A DNA stretch of 64,000 nucleotides from Vesta saturnalis (GCA_036346205.1 JARFJB010001817.1:445001-509000), one strand, 5' to 3'; counted from the stretch's first letter, positions 33,950 through 46,800 are shown. Program-made: numbers and translations. Notes: generated by a model from the sequence alone, not told the origin.

Positions 33950-34255
33950 GCCTCTGCATCTCTACTAGCTGATTCAAGTGCGACTGTTGACGTTTTAAAA
34001 AGACATGGGGGATGGAAGTCTGCAACTGTTGCAGAAGGGTATGTGGAAAAATCCCTGAATAATAAGAACCTTATCGCCGAAAAAATTTTTGGAGGTGGAG
34101 GTGGTCAAAAAACACCAGCTACCTCACTCCCTGGACCCTCGTGTCAACCTGAACGGCACACAGGCACCGATTCATTTGGAAATGCGTTCAACCTTACATC
34201 CAGCAGTATCGTTTTGGAAATCAATCGTCCGATATTTAATTGTAATAAGGGTTAA
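33950..34255 (+). pseudogene. tyrosine recombinase C-terminal fragment (Crypton-like)
   Basis: The frame contains SASLLADSSATVDVLKRHGG, then WKSATVAEGYVEKS and a tail of about 60 residues. The LKRHGGWxSxxVAEGY block matches the end of the catalytic domain of phage-integrase-type recombinases found in Cryptons and DIRS-like elements. His-Gly-Gly-Trp precedes the nucleophile Tyr in AEGY. Only the last part of the domain is present; the upstream Arg box was not found. The frame closes at 34255. Confidence 0.6.
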
Positions 34256-34458
34256 TGTTTCGTAAAAAAAATTAATAAAAAATATTTGAAGTTTGACATC
34301 TGTCAATGAACTCTCTAGGGGGTTCAGTCCATATTTAATCCCTAGGGAATAAATGACTCACTTTAGTCCCTGTAGGTAGAGACCAAAGTATCTATTTTAG
34401 TCTAGGAAGTGCATAAAAGTAAATTAGATAAACATAACTACTGTAACCTAAGAGAAAA

Positions 34459-34534
34459 AAAGTGGACGAGCGGGGAATCGAACCCGCACCAAAAACGTGT
34501 AAGACGACTCCTACCACTACACTACCAACGCTCT
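34459..34534 (-). mobile_element. tRNA-like SINE head (Val/Gly-like)
   Basis: On the minus strand: A-box-like TAGTGTAGTGG, anticodon-arm region CTTACACG resembling tRNA-Val(TAC), and a perfect B box GGTTCGATTCC (34474-34484) with a good T stem. The 5' GAGCGTT does not pair with the 3' CTCGTCC, so it is not a functional tRNA. Confidence 0.62.
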
Positions 34535-34594
34535 AGGAGATTGACATTGAAAGTGATATTTAAACCATTTAAAAAATACCTATTTATATTAGCT

Positions 34595-34897
34595 ATGATG
34601 ACGTCACACATCTGCACCATCCTCATTCTATGCTCAACCTATGTTCCTTTGTTTACCGCGTCATCAGCAACAGTAGTTTGTAGTCCCTACTCACATCGTG
34701 AGCTGCAAAATCATCAAACGGGCAAGATACTGGCAACAAATATATGTATAAACAATAGCTACAGATTAGTCGAAGGAACCTTTCAGATCTCCTGCACTGA
34801 AGAAATACTAAGGAATAATCACTTAGTAGAAGGTAACTTTGCCCTTACTTTTGACCGCACACCTGTTGTGTCAGAGAACTATACGCGCATAAAGTAA
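34595..34897 (+). CDS. hypothetical protein with signal-peptide-like N-terminus
   Basis: About 100 codons from ATG 34595 (or the next codon). The first 28 residues are hydrophobic with a small-residue end (CTILILCSTYVPLFTASSA), like a signal peptide. The rest has Cys, two Asn glycosylation sequons (INNS, ENYT) and repeated LVEGxF pieces. It could be an envelope-type or secreted-protein exon of a retroelement, but I do not recognise a family. The frame also runs upstream through the SINE head, which suggests chance openness. Confidence 0.25.
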   Translation: MMTSHICTILILCSTYVPLFTASSATVVCSPYSHRELQNHQTGKILATNICINNSYRLVEGTFQISCTEEILRNNHLVEGNFALTFDRTPVVSENYTRIK

Positions 34898-34899
34898 AC

Positions 34900-35600
34900 G
34901 CTTTCATTTGCGAGGATGGATATTGATAACACATTAACGAGTGATATGTTTTCAAAATTAGAATAGATTATTTTATTTTAGTTTGTAACTAATATAAATA
35001 AAGAGCCGACTTACAATTTTTTAGTTTACTATTTTTACTGAACGTTTATAATATTACATTTTACCAAATGTCCACGATATGTTTATCTTTGTTTGCTGTT
35101 ATATTTTGCTGAAACATTATCTGACATTAGTCTCTAACTGAATAGTTTATTTTAACCTTCCCGTGATTAGAAACTAAATCACTAATAAGAGACAAGTTTT
35201 TATGAACTCAACAGACATTGCTCGGTTAACAAGGATAGTAAATCTCAAAATGTAAACTTTCACAGTTTTCGTTCATGATTTGAAATGCTTTTCTTTCGAG
35301 TTAAAATTTGTGTATTTATATTTATACTTCACAATATTTAATGTTTCGATATCAGTAAAGAATCACTCTAAAAATATTAACTAAGTTGTCAAATAAATTT
35401 ATAAAATATAAAACCACAAAAATAAACATGCAACTGCAGGTACATGTATTTGGAAACCTACTATGTGATGCTAAATTTCTACAAGGGCCAGCTAGCTCGC
35501 TGTTAGAGCGTGACATTTACTAATGACATTCGAGGTTGAGATGTCGATCTAAAAAGGTCAACTTACAATAAAAGACTAGTTAGTCATTCAAAAAAAGACG
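34900..35600. other. no gene seen
   Basis: AT-rich spacer before the retrotransposon at 35602. Confidence 0.4.
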
Positions 35601-35601
35601 T

Positions 35602-37200
35602 CGTTTTCACTATGTTAGAGGCAGGTTACAACAGGCGCTGCTACAAGCAGTTCCTAGAGGAACGGGCAGCTCAGGCAGAGCTGTAATCGACGACGTCCCG
35701 GGAGTTCCGGATACCGCCAGCGATACCGTCACTGCTCGATCTACCGTTCGAGAGAGCAAGCAGCGACGCGTCACCTGCCGCCACCACACAACATCGAAGA
35801 AGAGGCCTGCCCCGGATCTACCAACCCCGACGACTTCGTGCGACATAAGAAGCCGAAGAAGACCCCGAAGGTTCGCCAGTCTACGCCGCCACCCACGGAC
35901 AACGGATTTCAGGCCCTGGAACCCTTCACCGACAGCCCTGCAGCGATGGAGCAGACGACACAAGAGGACACCAGGGAGAAAGTGCCCCCGGTAATCTTTC
36001 GTCAGAAGGAGAACTGGGTCGCTTTCTCCCGAGATATGGACCGACAACGGATCGCCTTCACGGGCTCCAAGGCCTTCAGCGAGAAAATCCGGATTCAGCC
36101 TGCCTCACTCCAGGACGGAGACAAGCTGATGAGGTATATGGATAAGTGTGGTACCCTACCACACTTATCAGGCAAAGAGCGAGCAATTGACTAAGGTGGT
36201 GATACGTGGCGTGCCCGTAGAACTAACCGAGGTTGACGTTAGCCCAAAGCTAAAAATGCAAGGAATTAATGTACTTTCTGTTTCCGTCACGCACAGCGTT
36301 GCTGCAGGGCGGCAGCACGCTGTGTAAAGTGCGCCGGAGATCAACACTCCAGTGAATGCGCGAAACCCCGTACAGGCCGGGCTAAGTGTGTTAACTGCGG
36401 TGGGGACCACACCCCACCCTCGTCCTCCACAACGGAAGAAGGCGGAAGGACTACAGTGACCGAAGAGGACACCGCCGACGGCGGCGCCTTTTTCAACCCG
36501 GACCGGCATCAGTTACTCCCGAGCGACAGCAGGCAAGTTTGAGAAGCCGGAAGTACCGAGAACGGCTCCCGCCGCTGTCGACGCCATATTGGGCCTCCTC
36601 GGAGGTCTCGATATGGAGAAGGCCCTACCTGTCATCCGTAAGGTGGCGGCGGCGCCCGTTCTAGCGCAAACTGCGATGTACCTGTGGGGAGTGATCCTCA
36701 ATCACGGTTCAGAGGTGGTTGCTCTTTTCGGGTAATCATACAAAGGTCCGGAGCGAAGACTGGTGCCCTAGCTAAGTATACAGTATCGATAATTTATTAA
36801 TTCTGTTCTGTTAACACCGATAATGTATTTACACAACTAACACATTTCAGATACGCAGGGCATCAACAATATCCGCCACAACCGAGGACAGTCCACATAA
36901 TAACCACACCACCAACAGCATCACCAACCACTACAACGCTTTTTTTTGGAAATACCACAAATCTCAACACAAAGATGTCAACAGGCATACCACACAATCA
37001 CGAATCCCAACAACCACGCAATCCACGCGCTGAAGAGGATGAAAAATCCTGAGCAGCGCACCACCAATAATACACAATACATTATTACTGATTTTATTTT
37101 ATTGTGCAATATTATATCTTGTAATACGTATTGTAAATCCTATATACTGTTATGTATCATAAAACGTTTAATAAACTTTGTTGAACTTTGAACTTGAACT
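35602..37200 (+). mobile_element. jockey-like non-LTR retrotransposon, internally deleted
   Basis: GC-richer than its surroundings. It has a 5' region and ORF1, no reverse transcriptase, and a 3' end AATAAACTTTGTTGAACTTTGAACTTGAACTT that looks like the short-repeat tail of a jockey-type element. About half or more of the expected length is missing. Ends are approximate. Confidence 0.65.
35838..36734 (+). pseudogene. ORF1 (gag-like nucleic-acid-binding protein) of jockey-like element
   Basis: The first 110 residues are Pro/Thr-rich followed by PPVIFRQKENWVAFSRDM and QPASLQDGDKLMRYMD. A conserved KVVIRGVPVELTEVDVS segment follows in another frame near 36196. Then come two zinc-knuckle remnants, CVKCAGDQHSSEC and CVNCGGDHTPP, near 36326-36415, and a Ser/Glu/Thr-rich tail. 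The part between the RNA-recognition-like region and the knuckles is shortened and the first knuckle is missing. ORF1 proteins bind the retrotransposon RNA. Broken by several shifts. Confidence 0.65.
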
Positions 37201-37716
37201 TAGTAATGATAGGAGTTACGCTAAACAGTATGTCGAGCCCGGTAGTAATTTTTGGTCGCCACCCTGTCTTAAATCGGGTAAAAATCCGCTAACAAAAGGA
37301 GATTCACTGGTACAAAACCTACTTTTTACAGCCTCCAGCAGGACGCATCGTTCGATTGCTATCCCGTTAGGTCGAATCTGAAACGGTATGCTCAAAAATA
37401 CCACAGTGTAGCTCTTATCTTTTTTCTTTACCGGCAATAAATCAACTTTTAAACTCACAAACAAAACTTGCTACTATAAAAGAAAATTTAAACTCTAAAA
37501 TTTTGAATTCTGTTGTATTAAATTAAAATGGTCCAAGTACACAATTAATTTCCACTAAACAGTAAAAGTTTTTGTCAACAAGTACGAATTTCAAATCCAC
37601 TTTTTAAAATTTAAATACACAATACCTGTCTTCTTGCCTTTTCCTTCCATAAAAGCGCTTTTGAAAGATGAAGGCAGCACACGCGCTTTCTTAATTAAAC
37701 AAAATCTTAAAAATAA
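37201..37716. other. no gene seen
   Basis: Sequence between the jockey-like tail and the mariner. GGTCGCCACC and other GC-richer patches suggest more transposon debris, not identified. Confidence 0.35.
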
Positions 37717-37718
37717 TA

Positions 37719-39004
37719 CAGGGTTGTTACAAATGATGTTCCCGATTTCAATTATAAATATTACTGGATTAACCTGTTTTAAGGCCATTTCAGTTTGTAC
37801 CACTGGAAAGAAAAACTCATAAAGTTTTGTTTACATTCATTTAAGTACGTATCAGCTGTTTGTTAAAGTCAATTGTGTAATGGCTGAATTTAAAGACAAA
37901 AATGCATTTTATGTTTTGGATTATCACATCAACCAATCAGTTATTAGTGTGCAACGTCACTTGAGAACTAAATTTAATGAAGATCCTCCTAGCAATCACC
38001 CTATTCGCCAGTGGTACTTGAATTTTAAGAGAAATTGGTGCATTTGTAAAAAGAAATCAACTGGAAGGCCGTCAGTAAGCAATGACGCTGTAGAGCAGGT
38101 AAGGGAAAGTTTTACGCGTAGTCCACAGAAATCTACTGTTAAATGCAGCAGACAGCTTGGTATACCACAACCAACAGTTTGGAAAATTTTACGTAAATGT
38201 ACAAATTTCAAGCCTTACAAACTTCAGCTTGTTCAAGCATTAAAACCAAATGACAAAGTTCTAAGACTTTCTTTTTATGAGAACATGTAGGCCTTGATGG
38301 AAAATTAAAACTATGTAAAACATTTAGTTTTTAGTGATGAAGCCACATACTACTTGTGTGGTAACGTGAACAGATATAAATGTCATAATATGGGGCTCGG
38401 AGAACCCACACACCTACATCGTGCACTTGCGCGATACTCCGGAAGTTAATGTGTTTTGTACTATCACTTACAACAAAGTGTACGGACCTTTTTTCTTTGT
38501 TGGACAAACAATAAATAGAATAAATCTTGGACATGATGACGGAATGGCTTCTGCCGTAATTAGAACAAGAATCCCTAAACTTCATTCTGAATGTTAAAAC
38601 TGAGCTTCAAAATCGACTGCCTGGCAGATGAATCGGTCGTGCAGGTCCAAGTGATGGTGCACTCTTGAACTGGCCTCCAAGATCTCAGGACATCAGCCTC
38701 TGTGATTTTTTCTCGTGAGGATACATCAAACTTAAAGTGTATACACCACCAGAAAGCATACCTGAGATCCAACAACGGATTACCAGTGCTATCGAAACAA
38801 TCGACACTCTTAGCAAAGTATGGCAAGAGCTTGATTACACGCTTAACATCTGTCGTATCACAAGGGGTTCATTTATAATTCTTGGCACCTGGGATGAAAC
38901 TTTTTCAGTTTTTTTTAAAATGCAACCATTTTATTTTTTTGTATGATAAATAAAACTAGATTTATGTGCACTTGAAATCATGAACATCATTTGTAATAAC
39001 CCTG
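37719..39004 (+). mobile_element. mariner-family transposon, 1.29 kb
   Basis: Flanked by TA (37717-37718, 39005-39006). Terminal inverted repeats begin CAGGGTTGTTACAAATGATG on the left and CAGGGTTATTACAAATGATG on the right strand. It carries a single transposase. Confidence 0.88.
37880..38946 (+). pseudogene. mariner/Tc1-family transposase, defective
   Basis: From ATG 37880 the N-terminal 136 residues are open and form the paired-type helix-turn-helix DNA-binding domain (VISVQRHLRTKF, then QLGIPQPTVWKIL). The catalytic domain is shifted into several frames: VFSDEATYY holds the first Asp (near 38335), VYTPPESIPEIQQRI and VWQELDYTLNICRITRGSF mark the end. The QDGAPPH-type segment with the second Asp should lie near 38575 but is deleted. 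The enzyme cannot be active. The nonsense codon after residue 136 also removes the catalytic half. Confidence 0.85.
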
Positions 39005-39009
39005 TATAT

Positions 39010-41320
39010 CCAAATCAGCAGGACGATGCTAGCGGTCCTCTTAAAAAAAATTCAATAACAACTAAACTTAAGTAAATGACTAAATAATTTCGTAAATGTG
39101 TGTTAAACATTTTTTAATAACCAAATAAAAGTAAAATCTAGTAAATACTACAAAGCCGGTGACGCGTAGTTTATATCAACCACCTGATAATCTCCAAACA
39201 AACAATGTTTGTGTTGATTAATAAATTTAAAATAAAGCACATAAAAAGTTCTAACTTAAACACATTACAGGATGAATGAATAGAATTTGTGTGGAGACGA
39301 CAAGGCTACCCTAGGTCTCCTCTGTCGGAACGATTGTCTCGTTTCTTCACGCTCCTCTCTACCAATGCTATTTTTCGGAATATTCATAAATTTTAATGCA
39401 AAAGCTGACAGAGTGACAGTTTGGCGGCGCCAGAGCGCTATATGGAGTTTCTTTGGGTAATAATACTATTTCAATTAAACACTACAACAACGTCTCGCCA
39501 AACTGATGCCCAATAACAAACACAAGTTTATTACACCAACCCTTTGTATGTTTAAACGTTTACATAGCCGTTCACGATTATCTTTCCCCTAAATAATTCC
39601 AGTCCATGGGTAAAAACTACACACAAAAATTTAAAACAAAAGGTTAGCGAACTCCTCAAAAAAATATGCTAAAGCGAAGCGGGTTAGCAATCCCTGGAAG
39701 TACGATTACGTATTCTTCTGGCTTACGTGATATAAGGTGGTTTTACATCTCTCACAACCGCCCTAACTACCGGGTACAGATCGCACACAACTTCCTCTTC
39801 TCAACGCTCAAAGTGTATACGCACCTTCTACCAAATTCGCCATTTTAAACTTCAAGAACTTCAGCCAATCTCTTTACTAAAAGTTCATTTACAGTTCTCT
39901 CGGTAAAAACGAGAAGATTTCCGTGTACATGAAGTAAATAATATTTTCATCAAACACCTCTGGCTTTATACTCAAACGTATTTATATGTAACCCAATCTA
40001 TTTTCGTAGCCTCCACTACTTCGAAAATCAAACTTAAATTAACACTCTACAAGGTTTATATTAGCTTCACATCCAATTCTGAGTATTGCGTCGGTTCATT
40101 AATTTTTCCTTAACTTAACAACTACAATGATAACGATAACGACACCTTAAGAGGCTTTACATTAGTGCGTATTCACAATTTTACGATGCAGTTATCATCA
40201 AATTTTACGAGACCATACGAGGTCCAAGTGTGAATGTTGTTAATTTTGTTCCGCACATGTACACACCATCACCCGGCAAATGGCATAACTTATTGCGCTC
40301 CTGTAGTCCGATTGAAGTGAGGGCAGTTTACCTCACAAGATATTCTAACCCCCCTCCTCCACTCACACGCGCGCGCGTTCTTTTAGATGGAAAAGTTAAA
40401 AAATGATATTGAAAAACTTTTTGCGCAGATATTACAAACGAGCCGATCGACAGACACATCGCTAATAATTGTCATTTTCTTTTCTAAAAAACTATCGTTT
40501 TTCAAAATAAGTGTATTATATGATACATCATTAGAAAGGCCAGAAAAAACCCTTTCATATAATGTGATAGGTATTGATTCCATTAAAAAAATGCATGTTT
40601 ATGTCGTAACTCAAAAAATCAATTTAAGTTCCTTCTAATAAACATAATTTTCTACAACTTTATCCTTTACACTTTTTTCTGAAAGTGTAAATAACATAAT
40701 TATACACTTTTAAAGAAATTACAGAAACATCGTTTTTATCTAGTTAGCTTTAACTTTTTGAAGTAAACATGAGCTGCACTGAATGGGACTCATAAAACTG
40801 CAAATCTGTCCCTACTAGACCGTCTTTCTATCTGCTCCGGTGTCCGAGACCTCCATAATAGACATAAAAAAACTCACGCTGTATATATTAAATTAATTCA
40901 ATGCTGTGATAAATTAAAATACTTAATTTGGAGAAGCATTTACTTCGAGGATTAGGAAAAACATAGCAAAAAAACCTAGGCATACCGACAGTTAAAATTA
41001 AAATAATACCATTTTGTCATTTTTTTAGATGCTAATTTAAATCATAAGATTCTGTTTGATATATGGAAATTTTATCAAGACAAACTCATTATAATCCTCG
41101 TCTACTGCAAGAAGCTATTGAAATATACAAACACCCTAATAACTTAAACAGACAGTAAGGAAATCTCAGATTATATATCTTGCAATTACCAAAAAAAAAC
41201 GGTATGCCTTAATTTTAATTTTAAATTTTAATTGTTGGTAGGTCTAGGTTTTTGCTGCGTTTTTCCTAGACCTCAAAGTAAATGCTTTATCAATTAAGTA
41301 GGTTAAGTTATCATAGTATT
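39010..41320. other. no gene seen
   Basis: AT-rich with a short CGCGCG run near 40370. Frames such as 40387-40638 show no recognisable similarity. Confidence 0.4.
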
Positions 41321-41321
41321 G

Positions 41322-41391
41322 CAGGGAAAAAAATCCCGGACACTTATAGTTATAAACAAATATAGAAGTGTCCGGGATTTTTTGTCCCTGA
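41322..41391. repeat. 70-bp inverted repeat (hairpin)
   Basis: Arms of about 28 bp containing AATCCCGGACACTT are separated by about 10 bp; the outer end reads CAGGGA on both arms. It could be a minimal foldback transposon. Confidence 0.75.
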
Positions 41392-41743
41392 GCGTAAAGT
41401 TGAGATAAGATTAAACATAAGCAGTATGTTTTCATTATATAATAACACAACTTTGGAGTTACATTATGATCTGATTAAGTTTTGTTAAATTTGTTTTCTG
41501 ATAGTGACATTTTTCATTGTTAGCCTTCGTTCTTTAGGGGGTATTCTGACTTGTAATTGTCAAAGCAGTTTAATAATATTTAATCTATTAAAAATGTAGC
41601 CAATGTTCACTAAAATAAAATTATATTCCGTAGTTAGCTATTCATAAACGTTTCCTGACTATTGTTGTAGGCTTACTTTTATGTTTTGAGATTAATATAT
41701 TTATTTGATGTATTAAATAATTTACAGAAACTAATATCATTTA

Positions 41744-41775
41744 CTGAAGAAGATATCTGTAACTGTTATCGAAAC
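41744..41775 (+). ncRNA. hammerhead-ribozyme-like core, Penelope-type
   Basis: CTGAAGA (41744-41750) matches the CUGANGA box. A short stem-loop follows with GATA and TATC able to pair, then GAAAC (41771-41775). This order is the conserved core of hammerhead ribozymes, and such cores occur in the terminal repeats of Penelope-like elements. Stems I and III are not obvious, so activity is doubtful. No Penelope coding sequence lies nearby. Confidence 0.4.
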
Positions 41776-41799
41776 GTTTAAATTTGTAAAAATAAATAA

Positions 41800-42074
41800 A
41801 AAATACAGGATTTCAAACTTATTAGGTAAATAATGGCGAAGAAAATGTAATACATTTAAAAAATTAGCATTAAATCATAAAACGCCAAATAAAAAAATAA
41901 AAATAAAAAGTTGTTCCATAATGTTTTTCCAAAAACACTGCGTGGAATAAGACATATTTTTGCAAATTTTTTAATTTTTATCTTTACAATTGAGTCATTC
42001 ATTAAAAATTCTTTCTTTTTTTTAATCTTTGAAACCCTATATATCAGAACTAATAATTCTCAACTCATACTAAA
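41800..42074. other. no gene seen
   Basis: AT-rich spacer between the hammerhead-like motif and repeat A copy 2. Confidence 0.4.
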
Positions 42075-42290
42075 CCCTCAATAATGTGTTTACCTTGTTT
42101 TAACGAAATACATATTTGAGTTTTTTATTTATCATTTATCTGATGATAGTAATAATTTTTTTGTATGAAATACAGTGTATACTTCTATTAGATAAACGTT
42201 TTTTAACTAAAACATGTTTGAAACATTTATATTTGAGTATGGTCCAAGCACAGCTGTGTACGACTGATGGTACACAACAATCGTTATTGC
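42075..42290 (+). repeat. dispersed repeat A, copy 2
   Basis: Second copy of the repeat at 23860-24020, in the same orientation, with an insertion of about 50 bp in its middle. Confidence 0.55.
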
Positions 42291-42596
42291 CCCGAAAAAT
42301 GGCTAACCATCGGTGGTACAAAAAGTTGTTATGGAGTATTTTGATGCAAACAGCCGAATAAAAACAGTGTTTAAGTTGTTTAAAAGCAGTAAAAAATATA
42401 CCTGCAAACAAACTATTTTAAGCTGAAGAGATAATTACTTTTAATCATGACTAAAAATCATCGTGAAACTTTGTTTATATAAATTAAATTACTTAAAGTC
42501 TCGGGAACAAGTATTCCATAAAACACACATTGGCTGCATTTACAGCTACCTTAGGAGGTGTAACGCGGTTAATGATCTCCGTGTATTTTAATTAAA

Positions 42597-43105
<509 letters not shown>

Positions 43106-43108
43106 GAG

Positions 43109-43700
43109 TGATCAATCTCAAGTGTATACCACGTGATCAAAATATTTAAGTTGGTACCACTGATAGGTTGGTAAGAAGCTGTATTGCTCTAGCTACTCTA
43201 GAGCATGGTTCGAGTAAAAACTACGATCAGTTTCAAATCTGTATGAAGGTCATTAACTTATACATATTATAACATATTATCTTAATTTAAATAATGACTA
43301 TTTTGTATTTGATTAGACTGCATCCCTATAAAATACAACAAAATAAATAAAATATTATTTAATGATTGGATTACATCATTATAAAATAATGAAGTATTTA
43401 AATGTTATAATTTCGTTATAATTAAATAAAATTTACAGTACATGTTTGAAAACGGCATGACGATTAAATTCGATATCACAATTTGAAATTCAGAATATAT
43501 AATTTGTCTTGATATGGACAGTTTGTAAATAACTCAATAAAATACACAAGTGAAAAACGAAGGTATAATATGACATAAACTGACATAAACTAAAACGACT
43601 AAAACCACACTAAAAATCCAAAGCAGCCAACTGTAAAACACAACAATATTAACAACTAGGAATTTTTGTCATACCACTACAGTACACTTGAGATTGATCA
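43109..43700. mobile_element. MITE-like element with 18-bp inverted ends
   Basis: TGATCAATCTCAAGTGTA at 43109-43126 is exactly inverted at 43683-43700, enclosing 592 bp of AT-rich noncoding DNA. No clear target duplication, so identity is tentative. Confidence 0.5.
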
Positions 43701-45232
43701 TGTTGTAGATGAAAAGCTTGATTTTATTTGAATAAGTTATCTATATAATCAATTTAAAAATATTTAAATACGCGGCATTTGCAAGTGCATTGATGTGTTG
43801 GAAGGGATGAGATGCTGTCATAATAATGATTTGCAGTTTTTAAAATAGTCGCGTTAAGAAAGCGGTCAAAAAGAGTCGCATTAAGTAAGCAATCGGAGTT
43901 GGTTGAATAACGATTGCTGCAGCTTGATTTATGCTGCAGCTAATATTGTGAAATTATAATGAAAATTCAGTTAGTATTGTGTTAAGAGAATATAAATGAT
44001 ATTTTCCTTACTAATGCGAGGAAAATCTAAAAAGAATTAAAGTGCAAATGTTGTCAATTTGGCGATAATAAAAAGTTTGCGTAATAGTTTACAATAGCGT
44101 TTTAAGTGCGTGTTGAAAGTGTTCCAAGTTGATGCTTTGTTAGCGAGTGATAAATGTACAATAAGACAATTGGCCCAATTAAAAGATCGATATATAAAAT
44201 ATAATAACTAAAAAACATTGATAATGAAAGAATGGTCTTCCGTAGCTCGCTTGCAGTTTGTTGCGCACGCCGTTTGTAATTAAGACTGAACAATTAAATA
44301 AAAACTGTATAGTGTAAATATATCGAGCAATAATTTAAAAAAATCATTAAATTGTGGGGAAGAAAATGAGAAGCGTATTCAGCTATAACAAAGGTATAAG
44401 AAAAGATAAGGACAACAAAGGGGAACGGTTCCAGAATGCCGGCCAAGTGACATATCGGAAGAGCAGCCTATAACCTATTTGAGGCCCCTTTAGCGGTCAA
44501 AGAAACGCAAGCATTATATCATCAGTTCTTAAACAAAAATAAGTAAGAACCCTTTTTGTTTGTGTTAATAAATAAAACATTTTTGTGTTTGATTTTCTCG
44601 AAATTTGCATTTGACTATCACAATTAAACAAAAAACAAGACATTTAATTCTGATAAAGATGTTACATGTTAGTTTTAAGAATATTATTTTACATTATAAG
44701 TTTGATTTTTGTATATATTTGTAAACAACATATTGATGCATTTTCGTTCAGATCTGGAATTTAATTAAATGAGTATAACGTTTAATTTACTTTTATTGCT
44801 AAAGATTATTAATATTAAAAGCTTACACAAATATTGAATGTATAAATGTAAGAAGAAGTCAACTCAATAGGAATTCCAGATAGATAAATAAATCGAAATG
44901 AGCACAATTTTAGTTAATGATAACAGTGGTCGTTTGTTTATTTTAACTTTGAGCTAGCCGTATCAACCAATTAAGAAAGGAATTCGTAAACGTAAATCTT
45001 AAAATTCATTTACGCAAATCGAAATTAGTTAGCAAGCGAAGTAAAACATAATTAGTAAACGATACCTTTATAAATTGAACCCATTCAGTTTTAATAAAAC
45101 TCAGTTTCACAATAACAATAAAAAAGTTTAAAAGAAATTCAAATCTTATTCTTTGGAGCGGGTTAAACCAACAAAAGTAATATCCAAGAGTAGTACACCC
45201 GTTGCAACCCGAGGCAAGAACATACCTTGTAT

Positions 45233-45234
<2 letters not shown>
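43701..45234. other. no gene seen
   Basis: AT-rich, no recognised element. Confidence 0.4.

Positions 45235-45292
<58 letters not shown>
45235..45292. repeat. (TA)n microsatellite
   Basis: TA dinucleotides, followed to the right by moderately complex sequence (45300-45780) ending GGGTATAGCTAGTG that looks like a transposon 3' part but was not identified. Confidence 0.95.
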
Positions 45293-45300
<8 letters not shown>

Positions 45301-46020
45301 AATAAATGTCTGTTTCCCTTGGTCACGCCATAACTTGAGAACGACTTTACAGATTTCAGTGAGTTTTTTAAGTTTTATAATACTTTGTAGAAGGTTCTGA
45401 CGGAAAGAATTAAGAAAACCGTAGAAAATTGGAAAATTAGGAAAACTTAACGACCATTTAAACTTCACGCGTTTGACAGTTCGCACGCCGCAAATGTCAT
45501 TTAACTGCTGCATCAGTCGGGATTTATCAGTCGAGCGTGTGTTCTTTGCGAAGTGTAGGTATCCACTAAGAAAAGGTTTTTCGAAATTCCACCCGTAAGA
45601 GTTTGAAATGGGGGGTTAAATTTTTTTGTGAAACTTTTTATGCTATGGGTCGATTGACCCGAAAATTGGTAAACATACACTTCATTTAAAATTATGAAAC
45701 ACGTGTATCACAAAATTTTAATATAGCCCTCCTCCCCCATTCTGAGATCGCAGAAACGCGCGACGGGTATAGCTAGTGAATAAATAAAATGAATTACTAC
45801 AACTGAACTAACTTTAATAACATAAGCGAATAAAATTCACTAAAATTAAAATTCAAGTGATTTTACACTTCTGTTGACAACATGGTGTTATACATATTTG
45901 GAAATTATTAAATAAATAATGAATTAATAAAACGTGAATTGTATTTATCTCTGTATAATTAAATATTCACTAAGAAAGAAATAATTACCGTGAATCATTC
46001 AATTGCCGTGAGGCTACAGC
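45293..46020. other. unidentified repeat-like sequence
   Basis: No coding similarity seen; the abrupt junction with the (TA)n tract suggests a dispersed element. Confidence 0.35.
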
Positions 46021-46152
46021 TTGCGCGTGCGTGTACGTGTACGTGTGCGTGTGCGTGTGAGTGTGAGTGTGAGTATGTGTGTGCGTATGTGTGCGGGTGC
46101 GCGTGCGCATGCGCGTGCGTGTGTACGTGTAGGTGTATGTGTGGGTGTATGT
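46021..46152. repeat. (GTGCGT/GTGTGA)n microsatellite
   Basis: Short-period GT-rich repeat with GC and GA variants. Confidence 0.9.
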
Positions 46153-46569
46153 TAGTATCAACGATAATTCCAGAACGAGAAATCTTACGTGCTTGAAATT
46201 CCGCATTTAAGCTTGCTTTAATTTCTCCTGGAGCTAATTAGGTGCGGAAGAAATACAGCGACGGAGAGGAGGATTTATTAGTAGGAATTTTTGGTTTTTC
46301 TGAAATATTTCGGAAACAGCTGCCTATGTCAAAGAAATATTTATAATACCGACATTTAGACCTTTAAGATGTTTTAGGTAATTTTTTGATACAACGTGTA
46401 ATTTAGCAACAAAAAATTGCTAAGGTAAATCTAAATGATACTTTTCTTTATAAAACATCTTAATACAAAATCAATTAAAGCCAAAAATTAATTAAATAAG
46501 ATTGAAAATGCTTAAACCATATTATCCATATTTTTTAAATCGGGGGAGTTTGGAATATTTTCAAGTTAC
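46153..46569. other. no gene seen
   Basis: AT-rich spacer. Confidence 0.4.
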
Positions 46570-46800
46570 CATTTGTATGTCTATTAACCTTTATCTGACA
46601 TGAAGCTTTAAACGTCTATCTGTCATAGATCATTGTTTTTGTTTTTACAATGTTGCTTATTTTCGTTAAGAACATATTAAAAAAAGGGTTTTCATAATTA
46701 TTTAATAAAATTATTCTTATTAGAACTATTTGATTTATCTTAATTACCACGTTGTAGGTTGGAAGGTCGTGTGTTTTCCACACTAGATATTTTGATGATA
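46570..46800 (-). repeat. dispersed repeat B, inverted copy
   Basis: Reverse complement of parts of 24215-24605: AAACGTC and GACATGAAG blocks, then GTAGGTTGGAAGGTC. Confidence 0.6.

Noticed and set aside
34459..34534. A functional tRNA-Val gene
   Set aside because: The T arm is good but the 5' end does not pair with the 3' end.
35610..36701. Minus-strand frames opposite the jockey-like ORF1
   Set aside because: Shadows of the GC-rich plus-strand gag; the zinc knuckles and conserved motifs are on the plus strand.
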